A stretch of 6,108 bases of DNA from Syntrophobacterales bacterium (GTDB lineage Bacteria > Desulfobacterota > Desulfobaccia > Desulfobaccales > 0-14-0-80-60-11): positions 1 to 6,108 of the forward strand of contig JAGVPN010000280.1 of the NCBI GenBank assembly GCA_020052215.1, read 5' to 3'. Numbering within the stretch: the first letter of the stretch is position 1; each line of letters begins with the position of its first letter. A program made the translations under genes and the position numbers. Below are positions 1 through 6,108 of this stretch, piece after piece. The notes beneath the pieces are model-generated. The model was not told the DNA's origin. It saw only the letters and a program-made list of their open reading frames with translations, and ran no database searches.

Positions 1-17
1 ATCAAAAGGTAATTATT

Positions 18-70
18 GGTAGCCGCAGGCTTTAGCCTGCGCCTGCACAGGCTGGAAAGCCTGTGCTACC
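18..70. repeat. REP-like palindromic element with three-way-junction fold
   Basis: An outer stem GGTAG (18-22) pairs with CTACC (66-70) and encloses two perfect hairpins. The first is CGCAGGC (24-30) with GCCTGCG (35-41) and a 4-base loop. The second is CACAGGCT (46-53) with AGCCTGTG (58-65) and loop GGAA. The outer stem carries the GTAG tetranucleotide typical of REP sequences mobilised by RAYT (TnpA-REP) proteins. It lies just beyond the terminator of the glutamate synthase cluster, a usual place for such elements. The fold is read directly from the sequence; assignment to the REP/RAYT class is inference, since no RAYT gene is present here. Confidence 0.65.
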
Positions 71-102
71 ATTTGAGTGCGAAGTGGTATGAAACACCTT
101 AT

Positions 103-134
103 AAAAAAAGGGCGGACCCAGAGGGTCCGCCCTT
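103..134 (-). terminator. Rho-independent terminator of the glutamate synthase cluster
   Basis: A perfect 12-bp stem (108-119 with 123-134) has a 3-base loop. On the minus strand it is followed by seven T residues (109-103), the first two of which are also in the stem. It begins 17 bases after the stop codon of the amidotransferase gene (152-154), the expected place for the end of this transcript. The plus-strand side has only two T residues after the stem, so it looks one-directional. Confidence 0.93.
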
Positions 135-151
135 GAAGTTTGGCCTTCAGC

Positions 152-2788
152 CTATTCCCAGGCGTCTTCGATCTGGGTGAGGACCGCCAGCTTGACCGCC
201 TGGACCTTGCGGTAGACCTGATCCGGGGCCCGGAGGCGCGCTTCTACGGTGAGGAGGTCCTCCTCGATGGAAATGCCGAAGAGGCGCTGGTTTTCCTGGA
301 GATACGGCAGGATGAGGTCCCAGTCGGCCGCGGTCAGCGGCACGATCTCGCCGCCGTTCAACTGCTCCTCCACCACCTGCTGATAGGGGTCCCGGATGAA
401 GATGGCGCCACCCGAGGCCAGGGAGAAGAGGTTGCCGCCGGGGTAGGGGGTGCGCTGGGAGCGGATGCGGCCCCGGGAGTCGAACTCCAGGCCGTTGACG
501 ATGATAAAGCCGCCGCCGGCATGGGGGTTGCCGGCCATGAAGGACTCGGCCAAAAAGTCCAGGGCGGTGCCGTTGATCACCGCCCGGGGGCGGCCCACTG
601 CATTGATGAAGGGCCGGCCGGCGGCGTTGCCCAGGACGAAGACGTCCCCGCCCTTGGCGCCGTACATGAAGGTCTGACCCACGTCGCCATGGACCACCAG
701 CTTGCCCCGCTTCATGATCTGGCCCAGCTGATCCTGGGCGTTGCCGTGGATGCAGACGGACATGCCGTCGATGCCCGAGGCCAGGTAGTCGCCGGTGCTG
801 CCGTAGGCGTCGATCTTGACGTCATCGGTGTCGGCCCCGAAGCCGCATCCGAGGAAACGCTGGCCCTTGTAGCCATAAGTGAGGAATTGCCTCCACCCGA
901 GTTCGAAGGCCCGGCACAGGAAACGGGCGTCGCAGCCGTCCCCTTCCGGGGGGAAGCCGGCGGCGTCCAGGACCAGCACCGCGTCGTCCCGGGGCGGGGA
1001 CTTAAGACGGTCCCGGGTCTCAAAATCGACCCAGCGGTAGCGGCTGGCGTGCGCTTTGCCCAGGCGGGGGGTCGCATGAAAGATCTCGGTCAGGGCCTCC
1101 ATGAGCAGGCGCAGCAAGTGGCTGCGTTTCTTGTCGCCGGCATCGTAGCGCCGGTCCAGGAGCAGGGAGAGGCCATTGATGGCCGCGGCCTTGGGGCCGT
1201 CGCCACCCGTGGCCTGGGCCGCAGTCACCGCCAACGCTTCCCGGAAACTGGCATAGGACCAGATGGGGACAAGTCCTTTAACCCAACCGAAGAGTTTTTG
1301 GCCGCTTAAGTCCTCCAGGTGGGACTTGATCAGCCGGCTTAACTCCGAATCTTCACTGATGTTGATGGGAAGCCGGGTGCCGTCCCAGGGACGCTGGTGC
1401 CAGGGCACGGTCTTGGGCTTGCCGAACTTGTCGTGGCAGGAGAGGACCCGGTGGCCGTTCTTGCCTTCCAGGGAGAAGATGAAGGAGCCGCCGTCGGTGG
1501 CGCTGCCGCCCCGGGCGTTCCAATAGAGGTCGGCCACGGGGCAGAACCGGGAGTCCTCCGCCGCCAGGCTCTCCAGGGTGGCGTCGATGGCCTGCTTTTC
1601 GGAGCAGACCAGGCCGATCTGCACTTCGCCGTCTTGCAGGGCAAAGACCTGGGGCCGGAGCATGGAAGTGTCGGTGATGCCGATGAGCTCGAAACGGTTC
1701 CGGTCAGGGTCGTTCCGGGCGATGATGAAGAACCAGGGGCCGTCGGGGGAGCCGTGGATGTTGGTGGTCTGGAGATGCCGGTAAATCCGCTGGCGCTCCG
1801 GGTCCAGGAGGTCGAAGTCCCGCTCGGTGGTGGGGGCCATGGACTCGATGACGTACTCCAGGGGGAAGCCGTAGAGGCGGTGCCACAGGTCGAAGGTCAA
1901 GACCGCCACCTCGGTGTCCGTGAGGAACTGGGGATAGAAGTGCCGCTGGCTCAGGTATTCGCTGACGGAAAAGTAGTTGGCGAAGTCGCCGTTGTGCACC
2001 AAGGCGGTGTTCAGGGCCGCAAAGGGGTGGGCGCCGCCGGGGTGCCACACCCGTCCCCGGGTGGGGTAGCGCTGGTGGGCGATCCAGATGTGGGCCTTAA
2101 AATCCAGGAGATCGTAATAGAGGGCGGCTTCTTCGGCGTAGCCCACGATCTTGAGGATCATGAGGTTGCGCCCCTGAGAGAGCACGAAGGCCTTTTTCTC
2201 CCCCAGGGAGGCATAATAGGTCTCATTGAGCTTGTAGCAGTTCTGGGCCACGAACTCGTCTTCCACCTTGCGCCCGGGGACGTGGTAAAGCTTGTGCTTC
2301 AGGATGAAATGCTGGAGCACCTCGGGCTTGACCCGCACGAAGTATTGCCAGACCTCCGGGGGTTTGACCATCAGGCCCGGCAAATCCCGCCAGTCGCCGA
2401 TGGTGGGCTGGCGCCGGGCGTGTTCCACCCGGAAGACCTCGGTAATGAACCGGGCCTCCACCGTGGCCCGGGCCTCGGCGTCCAGGTAGGCGATCTGGAT
2501 CAGGTAATCGTCTTCCAGGATCTTCTGGGAAACCCCTAAGGTGTCGGCATCCAGACCCACCGCGGCGATGCCGCCGCCCTTGCCGTTGCCCCGGTTGTGC
2601 ATCTGCACCGAGGGCTGGAAGATGTGGCGGCCGGCCACCGGGATGCTGCAGGCAAAACCGGTGACCCCGCAGCCGCCTTCTTCATCGGCCTTATAAACCC
2701 GGCCGGAAGGGTAGGGGGAGGTAAAGTCGCGGCGGGTGTCCAGCAGGGCGAGGCCGGGGTGGGTATTCAGGTTGGCATTGGACTTCAT
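152..2788 (-). CDS. Glutamate synthase amidotransferase / GXGXG-domain fusion subunit
   Basis: Predicted 878-residue protein. The N-terminal half is a class II (Ntn) glutamine amidotransferase that would release ammonia from glutamine. Cys40 in GGCGVTGFAC is the likely nucleophile, exposed by removing a 39-residue propeptide. HQRYPTRG (238-245) and HNGD (265-268) match the family's glutamine-binding Arg and oxyanion Asn/Gly motifs. A helical linker (about 480-600) leads to a GXGXG beta-helix domain (about 602-770) with many regularly spaced glycines, like the C-terminal domain of GltB. The FMN barrel that sits between these domains in ordinary GltB is missing and is encoded by the preceding gene. 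The ATG at 2788 was chosen because GAGG lies 6 bases upstream; an upstream GTG at 2821 falls inside a palindromic repeat. It is the last gene of the cluster. Domain calls are firm; the glutamate synthase role rests on context. Confidence 0.93.
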   Translation of the reverse strand: MKSNANLNTHPGLALLDTRRDFTSPYPSGRVYKADEEGGCGVTGFACSIPVAGRHIFQPSVQMHNRGNGKGGGIAAVGLDADTLGVSQKILEDDYLIQIAYLDAEARATVEARFITEVFRVEHARRQPTIGDWRDLPGLMVKPPEVWQYFVRVKPEVLQHFILKHKLYHVPGRKVEDEFVAQNCYKLNETYYASLGEKKAFVLSQGRNLMILKIVGYAEEAALYYDLLDFKAHIWIAHQRYPTRGRVWHPGGAHPFAALNTALVHNGDFANYFSVSEYLSQRHFYPQFLTDTEVAVLTFDLWHRLYGFPLEYVIESMAPTTERDFDLLDPERQRIYRHLQTTNIHGSPDGPWFFIIARNDPDRNRFELIGITDTSMLRPQVFALQDGEVQIGLVCSEKQAIDATLESLAAEDSRFCPVADLYWNARGGSATDGGSFIFSLEGKNGHRVLSCHDKFGKPKTVPWHQRPWDGTRLPINISEDSELSRLIKSHLEDLSGQKLFGWVKGLVPIWSYASFREALAVTAAQATGGDGPKAAAINGLSLLLDRRYDAGDKKRSHLLRLLMEALTEIFHATPRLGKAHASRYRWVDFETRDRLKSPPRDDAVLVLDAAGFPPEGDGCDARFLCRAFELGWRQFLTYGYKGQRFLGCGFGADTDDVKIDAYGSTGDYLASGIDGMSVCIHGNAQDQLGQIMKRGKLVVHGDVGQTFMYGAKGGDVFVLGNAAGRPFINAVGRPRAVINGTALDFLAESFMAGNPHAGGGFIIVNGLEFDSRGRIRSQRTPYPGGNLFSLASGGAIFIRDPYQQVVEEQLNGGEIVPLTAADWDLILPYLQENQRLFGISIEEDLLTVEARLRAPDQVYRKVQAVKLAVLTQIEDAWE

Positions 2789-2794
2789 TGATAT

Positions 2795-2798
2795 CCTC
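2795..2798 (-). promoter_or_regulatory. Ribosome binding site of the amidotransferase gene
   Basis: The minus strand reads GAGG at 2798-2795, separated by 6 bases from the ATG at 2788-2786. It decides the start in favour of this ATG over the in-frame GTG at 2821, which would add 11 residues and has only repeat sequence upstream. Confidence 0.7.
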
Positions 2799-2810
2799 AA
2801 TGTCTTTATC

Positions 2811-2876
2811 AGGGCGGGCACTGCCCGCCAATCATAAATTCTCTGGGTTCAATTTACGGCGGGCAGTGCCCGCCCT
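2811..2876. repeat. Paired palindromic (REP/BIME-like) inverted repeat
   Basis: Two 19-base arms (2811-2829 and 2858-2876) are perfect reverse complements separated by 28 bases. Each arm is itself nearly palindromic, with GGCGGGCA and TGCCCGCC around one central base. On the minus strand the arm nearer the upstream gene is preceded by GTAG (2878-2875), the tetranucleotide usual for REP elements; the other arm has lost it. In the mRNA the pair could form a 19-bp hairpin ending 12 bases before the ribosome binding site of the amidotransferase gene. No T tract follows on either strand, so it is not an intrinsic terminator. Confidence 0.8.
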
Positions 2877-2883
2877 ACACTGA

Positions 2884-2904
2884 CCTTGAACCTTGAACCT
2901 TGAA
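2884..2904. repeat. Heptanucleotide tandem repeat, three copies
   Basis: Three perfect copies of CCTTGAA on the plus strand (TTCAAGG on the coding strand) abut the TAG stop codon (2905-2907) of the FMN subunit gene. The array is short and could expand or contract by slippage without changing any protein. Confidence 0.9.
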
Positions 2905-4458
2905 CTAACCTTTCCGCCGCAGATCGTCGTCCACCGGGCGGTCGAAATAGTCCAGGTGGGCCAGGACGTCGGTGCGGCCCACCAGTTCCCGGATGCTCCT
3001 GAGGCCCAGGCGGCGCAAAATTTCCTTTAACTGCCAGGTCCAGGAGTAATACAGGTTGCTGATGCGGTCAGTGCCCCAGGCGACAGTCATCAGGTCTACC
3101 AGCTCGGGGTCGGTGGTGGCGATGCCCCGGGCGCAGCCCCGGCCGGACTCGCAGTTGTGGCAGCGCAGGCATTCCAGGGCCACCAGGTCGGCGGTGCCGA
3201 TCTGGACCCCGTCGGCCCCCAGGGCGATGGCCTTGGCAATATCGTAGGCGGTGCGGATGCCGCCGGAGGCGATGAGGGTGACGTGGTCCCGGATGCCTTC
3301 GGCCCGGAGGAACTGGTGCACCTTGGGGATGGCGTACTCCACCGGCATGGCGATGTTTTTCTTGGCGATGTCCGGGGCGGCGCCGGTGCCGCCGTAGCTG
3401 CCGTCCAGCTGGACCACGTGGGCGCCGGCGTAATAGCTGCCCACGGCCACCATGTCCACGTCGGTGGGGGTAGAAACCTTGACGGACACCAATGCCCGGG
3501 GATTGATCTCCTTGACCCAATCGATGTGCTTCTTGTGGTCTTCCACGGAGTAGACGCTGTGGAAGGGGAAGGGCGAAAACAAGGAACTGCCAGCCACCGA
3601 TTCCCGCATGCGGGCCACGGAGGGGGTGACCTTTTCCCCCAGGAGATGGCCGCCCAGGCCGGGTTTGGCCCCCTGGGCGTACTTGAATTCCACCATCCGC
3701 ACCCGCTGGATGGTCTCCTCCCGCACGCCGAAGAGCCCGGTGGCCAACTGGGTGACGATGTGATGGTCATAGGGGTAAAGCGCTTCGGGGTAGCCGCCTT
3801 CCCCGGTGCTCACCATGGTGTTGAAGCGGATGGCGGCCTGGACCCGGGAGATGATGGTGTTGATGGAGACTGAGCCGAAGGACATGCCGCCGCCGTACCA
3901 GGGGACCGACAGCTTGATCTGGGGCCGGCCGTCTCCCCGGCGGTTGATTTCCACCTCCAGGGAGATGTCGTCGTGGCTCAACTGGAAGTCGGGCCGGGCC
4001 TTGGGAAACAGGAAGCGCAGCTGGTCGAAACCGCCGCCGGAGTCGCCCAGGCGGTAGTCCAGGTCGATGTAGGGCAGCTCGCCGGTCTCGGCCTGCCACC
4101 AGTTACTGAGGAGCAGGTCCGGGGTCCAGCGGCTGTCGCCCAGGGTGCTGAAAACCGGGTGGATGCTGACCCGCAGGGCTTGGGCCGGGCACTGCCTGAC
4201 GCAGTAAAAATCATTATTCTGGCAGGCCGTACCCAGGCAGCGGTAGCTCTTGGGACGCCTGAGGTAATTGCCGGCCTTGGCGTGGACCCCGAAGGGGCAG
4301 ACCTCAACACAGCGGCCGCACTTAATGCATTTTCGTTCGTCACGCCAGACCCGGTACTTGCTCAAGGCATTCTTGAACCGGGACGGGGTGGGAACGGGCT
4401 CCCAGGGTTGGCCCGGGGACCAGGACTCCATGGGGACTACTTTCTGGGGTTGTGCCAT
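2905..4458 (-). CDS. Ferredoxin-fused FMN glutamate synthase catalytic subunit (GltB2-like)
   Basis: Predicted 517-residue protein that probably performs the reductive amination of 2-oxoglutarate on FMN. The N-terminus holds a cluster motif C44-x2-C47-x2-C50-x3-C54-P and a second cysteine group C74, C79, C86, C90-P. A WWQAETGELP motif (120-129) bridges to the barrel. Barrel signatures of the GltB FMN domain are present in order: GGGMSFGS (189-196), STGEGG (217-222), AQGAKPGLGG (261-270), VYSVEDHKKHI (302-312), DGSYGGTGAAP (352-362), ASGG (397-400) and a GT phosphate-binding site (420-422). C430, C433, C436 and C442 follow where GltB binds its 3Fe-4S cluster, and the RGIATTDPELVD segment is kept. 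The start ATG has only a weak purine-rich site, GAGAG, about 11 bases upstream. It lies 258 bases after the first gene and 116 before the amidotransferase. Family assignment is firm; the exact electron donor is not shown. Confidence 0.94.
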   Translation of the reverse strand: MAQPQKVVPMESWSPGQPWEPVPTPSRFKNALSKYRVWRDERKCIKCGRCVEVCPFGVHAKAGNYLRRPKSYRCLGTACQNNDFYCVRQCPAQALRVSIHPVFSTLGDSRWTPDLLLSNWWQAETGELPYIDLDYRLGDSGGGFDQLRFLFPKARPDFQLSHDDISLEVEINRRGDGRPQIKLSVPWYGGGMSFGSVSINTIISRVQAAIRFNTMVSTGEGGYPEALYPYDHHIVTQLATGLFGVREETIQRVRMVEFKYAQGAKPGLGGHLLGEKVTPSVARMRESVAGSSLFSPFPFHSVYSVEDHKKHIDWVKEINPRALVSVKVSTPTDVDMVAVGSYYAGAHVVQLDGSYGGTGAAPDIAKKNIAMPVEYAIPKVHQFLRAEGIRDHVTLIASGGIRTAYDIAKAIALGADGVQIGTADLVALECLRCHNCESGRGCARGIATTDPELVDLMTVAWGTDRISNLYYSWTWQLKEILRRLGLRSIRELVGRTDVLAHLDYFDRPVDDDLRRKG

Positions 4459-4487
4459 TTTATATCATTCTCTCAGTCTGAGGTTGC

Positions 4488-4516
4488 CATATATCACGTG
4501 ATCTCATGCATGAAAA
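4488..4516 (-). promoter_or_regulatory. Possible internal sigma-70-like promoter before the FMN subunit gene
   Basis: In an AT-rich island, the minus strand has TTTTCA (4516-4511), a 17-base spacer and TATATG (4493-4488), each matching four of six consensus bases. The start of transcription would fall near 4481, about 23 bases before the ATG at 4458. The match is modest and the sigma-factor preference of the host is unknown, so this is a weak call. Confidence 0.25.
4493..4513. promoter_or_regulatory. Two adjacent 10-bp palindromes, candidate operator
   Basis: ATCACGTGAT (4493-4502) and TCATGCATGA (4504-4513) are both perfect palindromes, separated by one base. They lie 35-55 bases upstream of the FMN subunit gene and inside the spacer of the possible promoter. 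Dimeric regulators often bind such sites, but no regulator can be named from the sequence. Confidence 0.35.
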
Positions 4517-4543
4517 AATTGAAAACGCAGATTCTTTTTCTTT

Positions 4544-4623
4544 TCCCCCTTTTCTAAAGGGGGGTAGGGGGGATTACATGACGCCTCCATAATCCCCCTA
4601 AATCCCCCTTTAGGAAAGGGGGA
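4544..4623. repeat. Imperfect inverted repeat of C5T4/G-run type
   Basis: The left arm (4544-4576) and right arm (4590-4623) are inverted copies of about 33 bases, differing by a few substitutions and one indel, around a 13-base loop. Each arm is itself partly palindromic, with CCCCCTTT facing AAAGGGGG. This looks like a small non-coding interspersed repeat or MITE-like element placed between the first two genes. There is no coding capacity and no terminator-like T tract after the stem in the direction of transcription. Confidence 0.8.
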
Positions 4624-4682
4624 CTTAAAGGCAGGCCTTCTATGGTTTGGCTTATAGGGGGCGCAGGCTGCTCCTGCCCCTT

Positions 4683-4710
4683 CCCAGAACCCAGAACCCA
4701 AAACCCAGAA
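4683..4710. repeat. Heptanucleotide tandem repeat, four copies
   Basis: Four units of CCCAGAA on the plus strand (TTCTGGG on the coding strand), with one base change in the third unit (CCCAAAA). The array starts 6 bases after the TGA stop of the first gene (4717-4719). Its length and position parallel the other heptamer array at 2884-2904. Confidence 0.9.
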
Positions 4711-4716
4711 CCCCTC

Positions 4717-6102
4717 TCATTCCCCCACCCGCCGGGTCGCCCCTTCGGGACGGGCGAACAGGGGTGCGAAGATCTCTTTATCCAGATCTTCCTTGAACAT
4801 GGCCCGGCCGACTTCACCCCGCAGGCGCCGCACCTCCCGCATGCCCATGGCCCCCAGGATTTCCAGGAGCTGGTTGTTCCAGGCGCCCACCAGGTTCACC
4901 AGGCGCTGGGCGCCGCGTTTGACGGGGAGCTTGTCTATCTCAATGGGGCAGGAGTCGCCCTGGCCGTGCTGGCAATTCCGGCAGAGGCGGCACTCCAGGG
5001 CCAGCAGCAGGGGAATATCGACGATGATGCCGTCGAGGCCGCAGATGATGGCCTTGGCCACGTGCTCCGCCAGGGCGATGCCGCCGCTGGCCAGCAGGGT
5101 GACTGCGTCCCTCATCTGGTGTTCCACCAGTTTGAGGTGGGTGCGGCGGATCAGGTCCTTGAGATGGACCTCGCCGGCGTCTCCCAGTCCCCGGGCCTGT
5201 TCAGTGGCCACCAGGCGGATCACCCCCGCCCCCGCCGCGGCCAGGGCCGCCACCCGTTCCGGGGCCCGGAGGTCGCCGGGCACCTTGATCCAGACGATCA
5301 GTTGGGGATAACGCTGCTTCACGGCCTCCAGGTGGCTGATGACCTCGGAGTGGTCCGTGAGCTCTATAGCCCTGACCTGCGACAGAAGCGGGTCATCCAG
5401 GTCCAGCTGGCCCGCGGGGAATTGCGGCACCAGGGAGAGAGCCGCGTCCATCAGGTCGGGGCTGACCGCGTCCCGGGCTATGAGCGTCACGGTGCCAAGG
5501 GTCTGGGCCGCGGCGGCCAGAATCTGCCGCAGGCGCGGCGGGTTAGCCCCCAGCGGCGGTTCCGCCAGGACCACGGGCAAGGGGAGTTCCATCAGGGACG
5601 GCGGCTCGAACAACAGATTGCCGGCCTCGTCAAAGACCAGGAACATGGGCTTGCGGCCCAGGTCGATGGCAGTGCTGATGTATTCCCGGCCGTGAATGCC
5701 GTCCCGGGTGGGCCGGACGATCTCCGACATGTCGGTCCAGAAGGAGTCGAAGCCCTCGCCGGCGAAGACGCCGCCGTAACCGGCGCCGGAGACCGGGATC
5801 TTGCCGGTTTCCGCCTGGTACCAGGTGGTGCCGATGATCTCCGGGGTGTAGTAGTCGTCGCCCAACTGGCGGTATTGGGGGTTCATGGCCTTGAAGACCA
5901 GTTCCCTGGGGCAGCCCTGGACGCACCGGTAGCAGCTGCGGCACATCTCGTCAATGGTGTCCACGAACTGCTTCCGGTCGAAATCCCGCTTTTTGTAGGC
6001 GTCCACCGGGCAAATCTCTTTGACGCAGCGCTGGCACCGCAAGCACCCTTCATTCCAATCGATGATCGTGGTTTTGGCCAGGGTCGTTAAGCGGGGGGGC
6101 AC
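4717..6102 (-). CDS. Iron-sulfur protein with degenerate glutamate-synthase-like barrel
   Basis: At least 461 residues. Two N-terminal ferredoxin-type motifs are visible: C20-x2-C23-x2-C26-x4-C31-P, with one residue more than usual before the last Cys, and C54-x2-C57-x2-C60-x3-C64-P. WYQAETGKIP (94-103) matches the motif in the next gene's protein, and SEIVRPTRDGIHGREYIS (126-143) is typical of archaeal-type glutamate synthases. The C-terminal barrel end (ASGG, then AKAI and ALEC, with cysteines C371, C374, C377, C385) is clearly related to the FMN subunit. GGGMSFG, the EGG motif, AKPGxGG, GGTGA and the phosphate-site GT are all absent, so FMN binding and catalysis are doubtful. A role as an electron-transfer or structural partner is inferred. 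The GTG at 6102 is the only plausible start in the window, but the frame stays open to the edge and no ribosome site is visible. The true start may lie outside. Confidence 0.85.
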   Translation of the reverse strand: MPPRLTTLAKTTIIDWNEGCLRCQRCVKEICPVDAYKKRDFDRKQFVDTIDEMCRSCYRCVQGCPRELVFKAMNPQYRQLGDDYYTPEIIGTTWYQAETGKIPVSGAGYGGVFAGEGFDSFWTDMSEIVRPTRDGIHGREYISTAIDLGRKPMFLVFDEAGNLLFEPPSLMELPLPVVLAEPPLGANPPRLRQILAAAAQTLGTVTLIARDAVSPDLMDAALSLVPQFPAGQLDLDDPLLSQVRAIELTDHSEVISHLEAVKQRYPQLIVWIKVPGDLRAPERVAALAAAGAGVIRLVATEQARGLGDAGEVHLKDLIRRTHLKLVEHQMRDAVTLLASGGIALAEHVAKAIICGLDGIIVDIPLLLALECRLCRNCQHGQGDSCPIEIDKLPVKRGAQRLVNLVGAWNNQLLEILGAMGMREVRRLRGEVGRAMFKEDLDKEIFAPLFARPEGATRRVGE

Positions 6103-6108
6103 CCGGCG

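Noticed and set aside
140..1309. Plus-strand open frame of 389 codons opposite the amidotransferase gene
   Set aside because: Its product is rich in Gly, Ala, Val and Asp with no family motif, as expected for an antisense frame of a GC-rich gene that carries clear domains.
1397..2539. Plus-strand open frame of 380 codons opposite the same gene
   Set aside because: It is an antisense shadow of the amidotransferase domain with low-complexity composition and no recognisable motif.
2789..2821. GTG start at 2821 extending the amidotransferase by 11 residues
   Set aside because: The GTG lies in the centre of a palindromic repeat arm and has no ribosome site; the ATG at 2788 has GAGG at the right distance.
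4544..4623. The inverted repeat as a terminator between the first two genes
   Set aside because: On the minus strand the stem is followed by an A-rich, not T-rich, stretch; on the plus strand no T tract follows either.
4659..4680. Short hairpin with GCAGG (4663-4667) and CCTGC (4673-4677)
   Set aside because: Only a 5-bp stem plus a few pairs across a bulge. It may be a decayed relative of the hairpin at 24-41, but it is too weak to list as a feature.
4642..6090. Plus-strand open frame of 482 codons opposite the first gene
   Set aside because: It overlaps almost fully a minus-strand gene with several cysteine-cluster motifs, begins in repeat DNA, and has the biased composition of an antisense frame.
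152..6102. A wholly new system, such as a defence or mobile element, hidden in the cluster
   Set aside because: All three long minus-strand frames carry clear glutamate synthase family motifs; no nuclease, transposase, integrase or CRISPR-type array is seen.

Overview
This is a GC-rich bacterial window with one strand-consistent cluster. Three genes, all on the minus strand and read from right to left, encode the parts of a split, ferredoxin-fused glutamate synthase. The separate FMN-barrel protein with N-terminal 4Fe-4S motifs, and the absence of a single large GltB chain, resemble the archaeal-type glutamate synthases also found in anaerobic bacteria. With the high GC content and the palindromic intergenic repeats, this makes an anaerobic Desulfobacterota-like organism (sulfate reducer or syntroph) the best guess. 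That assignment is inference; the window has no phylogenetic marker.

Layout in transcription order: (1) 6102-4717, an Fe-S protein with a glutamate-synthase-like barrel that has lost most FMN/substrate signatures; its 5' end lies at the window edge. (2) 4458-2905, the probable catalytic FMN glutamate synthase subunit (GltB2-like) with an N-terminal ferredoxin domain. (3) 2788-152, a class II glutamine amidotransferase (GltB1-like) fused directly to a GXGXG beta-helix domain (GltB3-like). A strong intrinsic terminator at 103-134 ends the unit.

The inferred division of labour is as follows. Protein 3 hydrolyses glutamine at Cys40 and supplies ammonia. Protein 2 makes glutamate from 2-oxoglutarate on FMN. 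The iron-sulfur clusters of proteins 1 and 2 bring electrons in. No NAD(P)H-oxidising GltD-type subunit is present in the window, so the electron donor is unknown.

The two intergenic gaps (258 and 116 bases) and the 3' flank are rich in structure. Each holds a different palindromic repeat family. In both gaps a 7-base tandem repeat follows the upstream gene's stop codon at once or within six bases. The gap before gene 2 also has an AT-rich stretch with two adjacent 10-base palindromes and a possible internal promoter. No RNA gene, CRISPR array, transposase or phage gene was seen.
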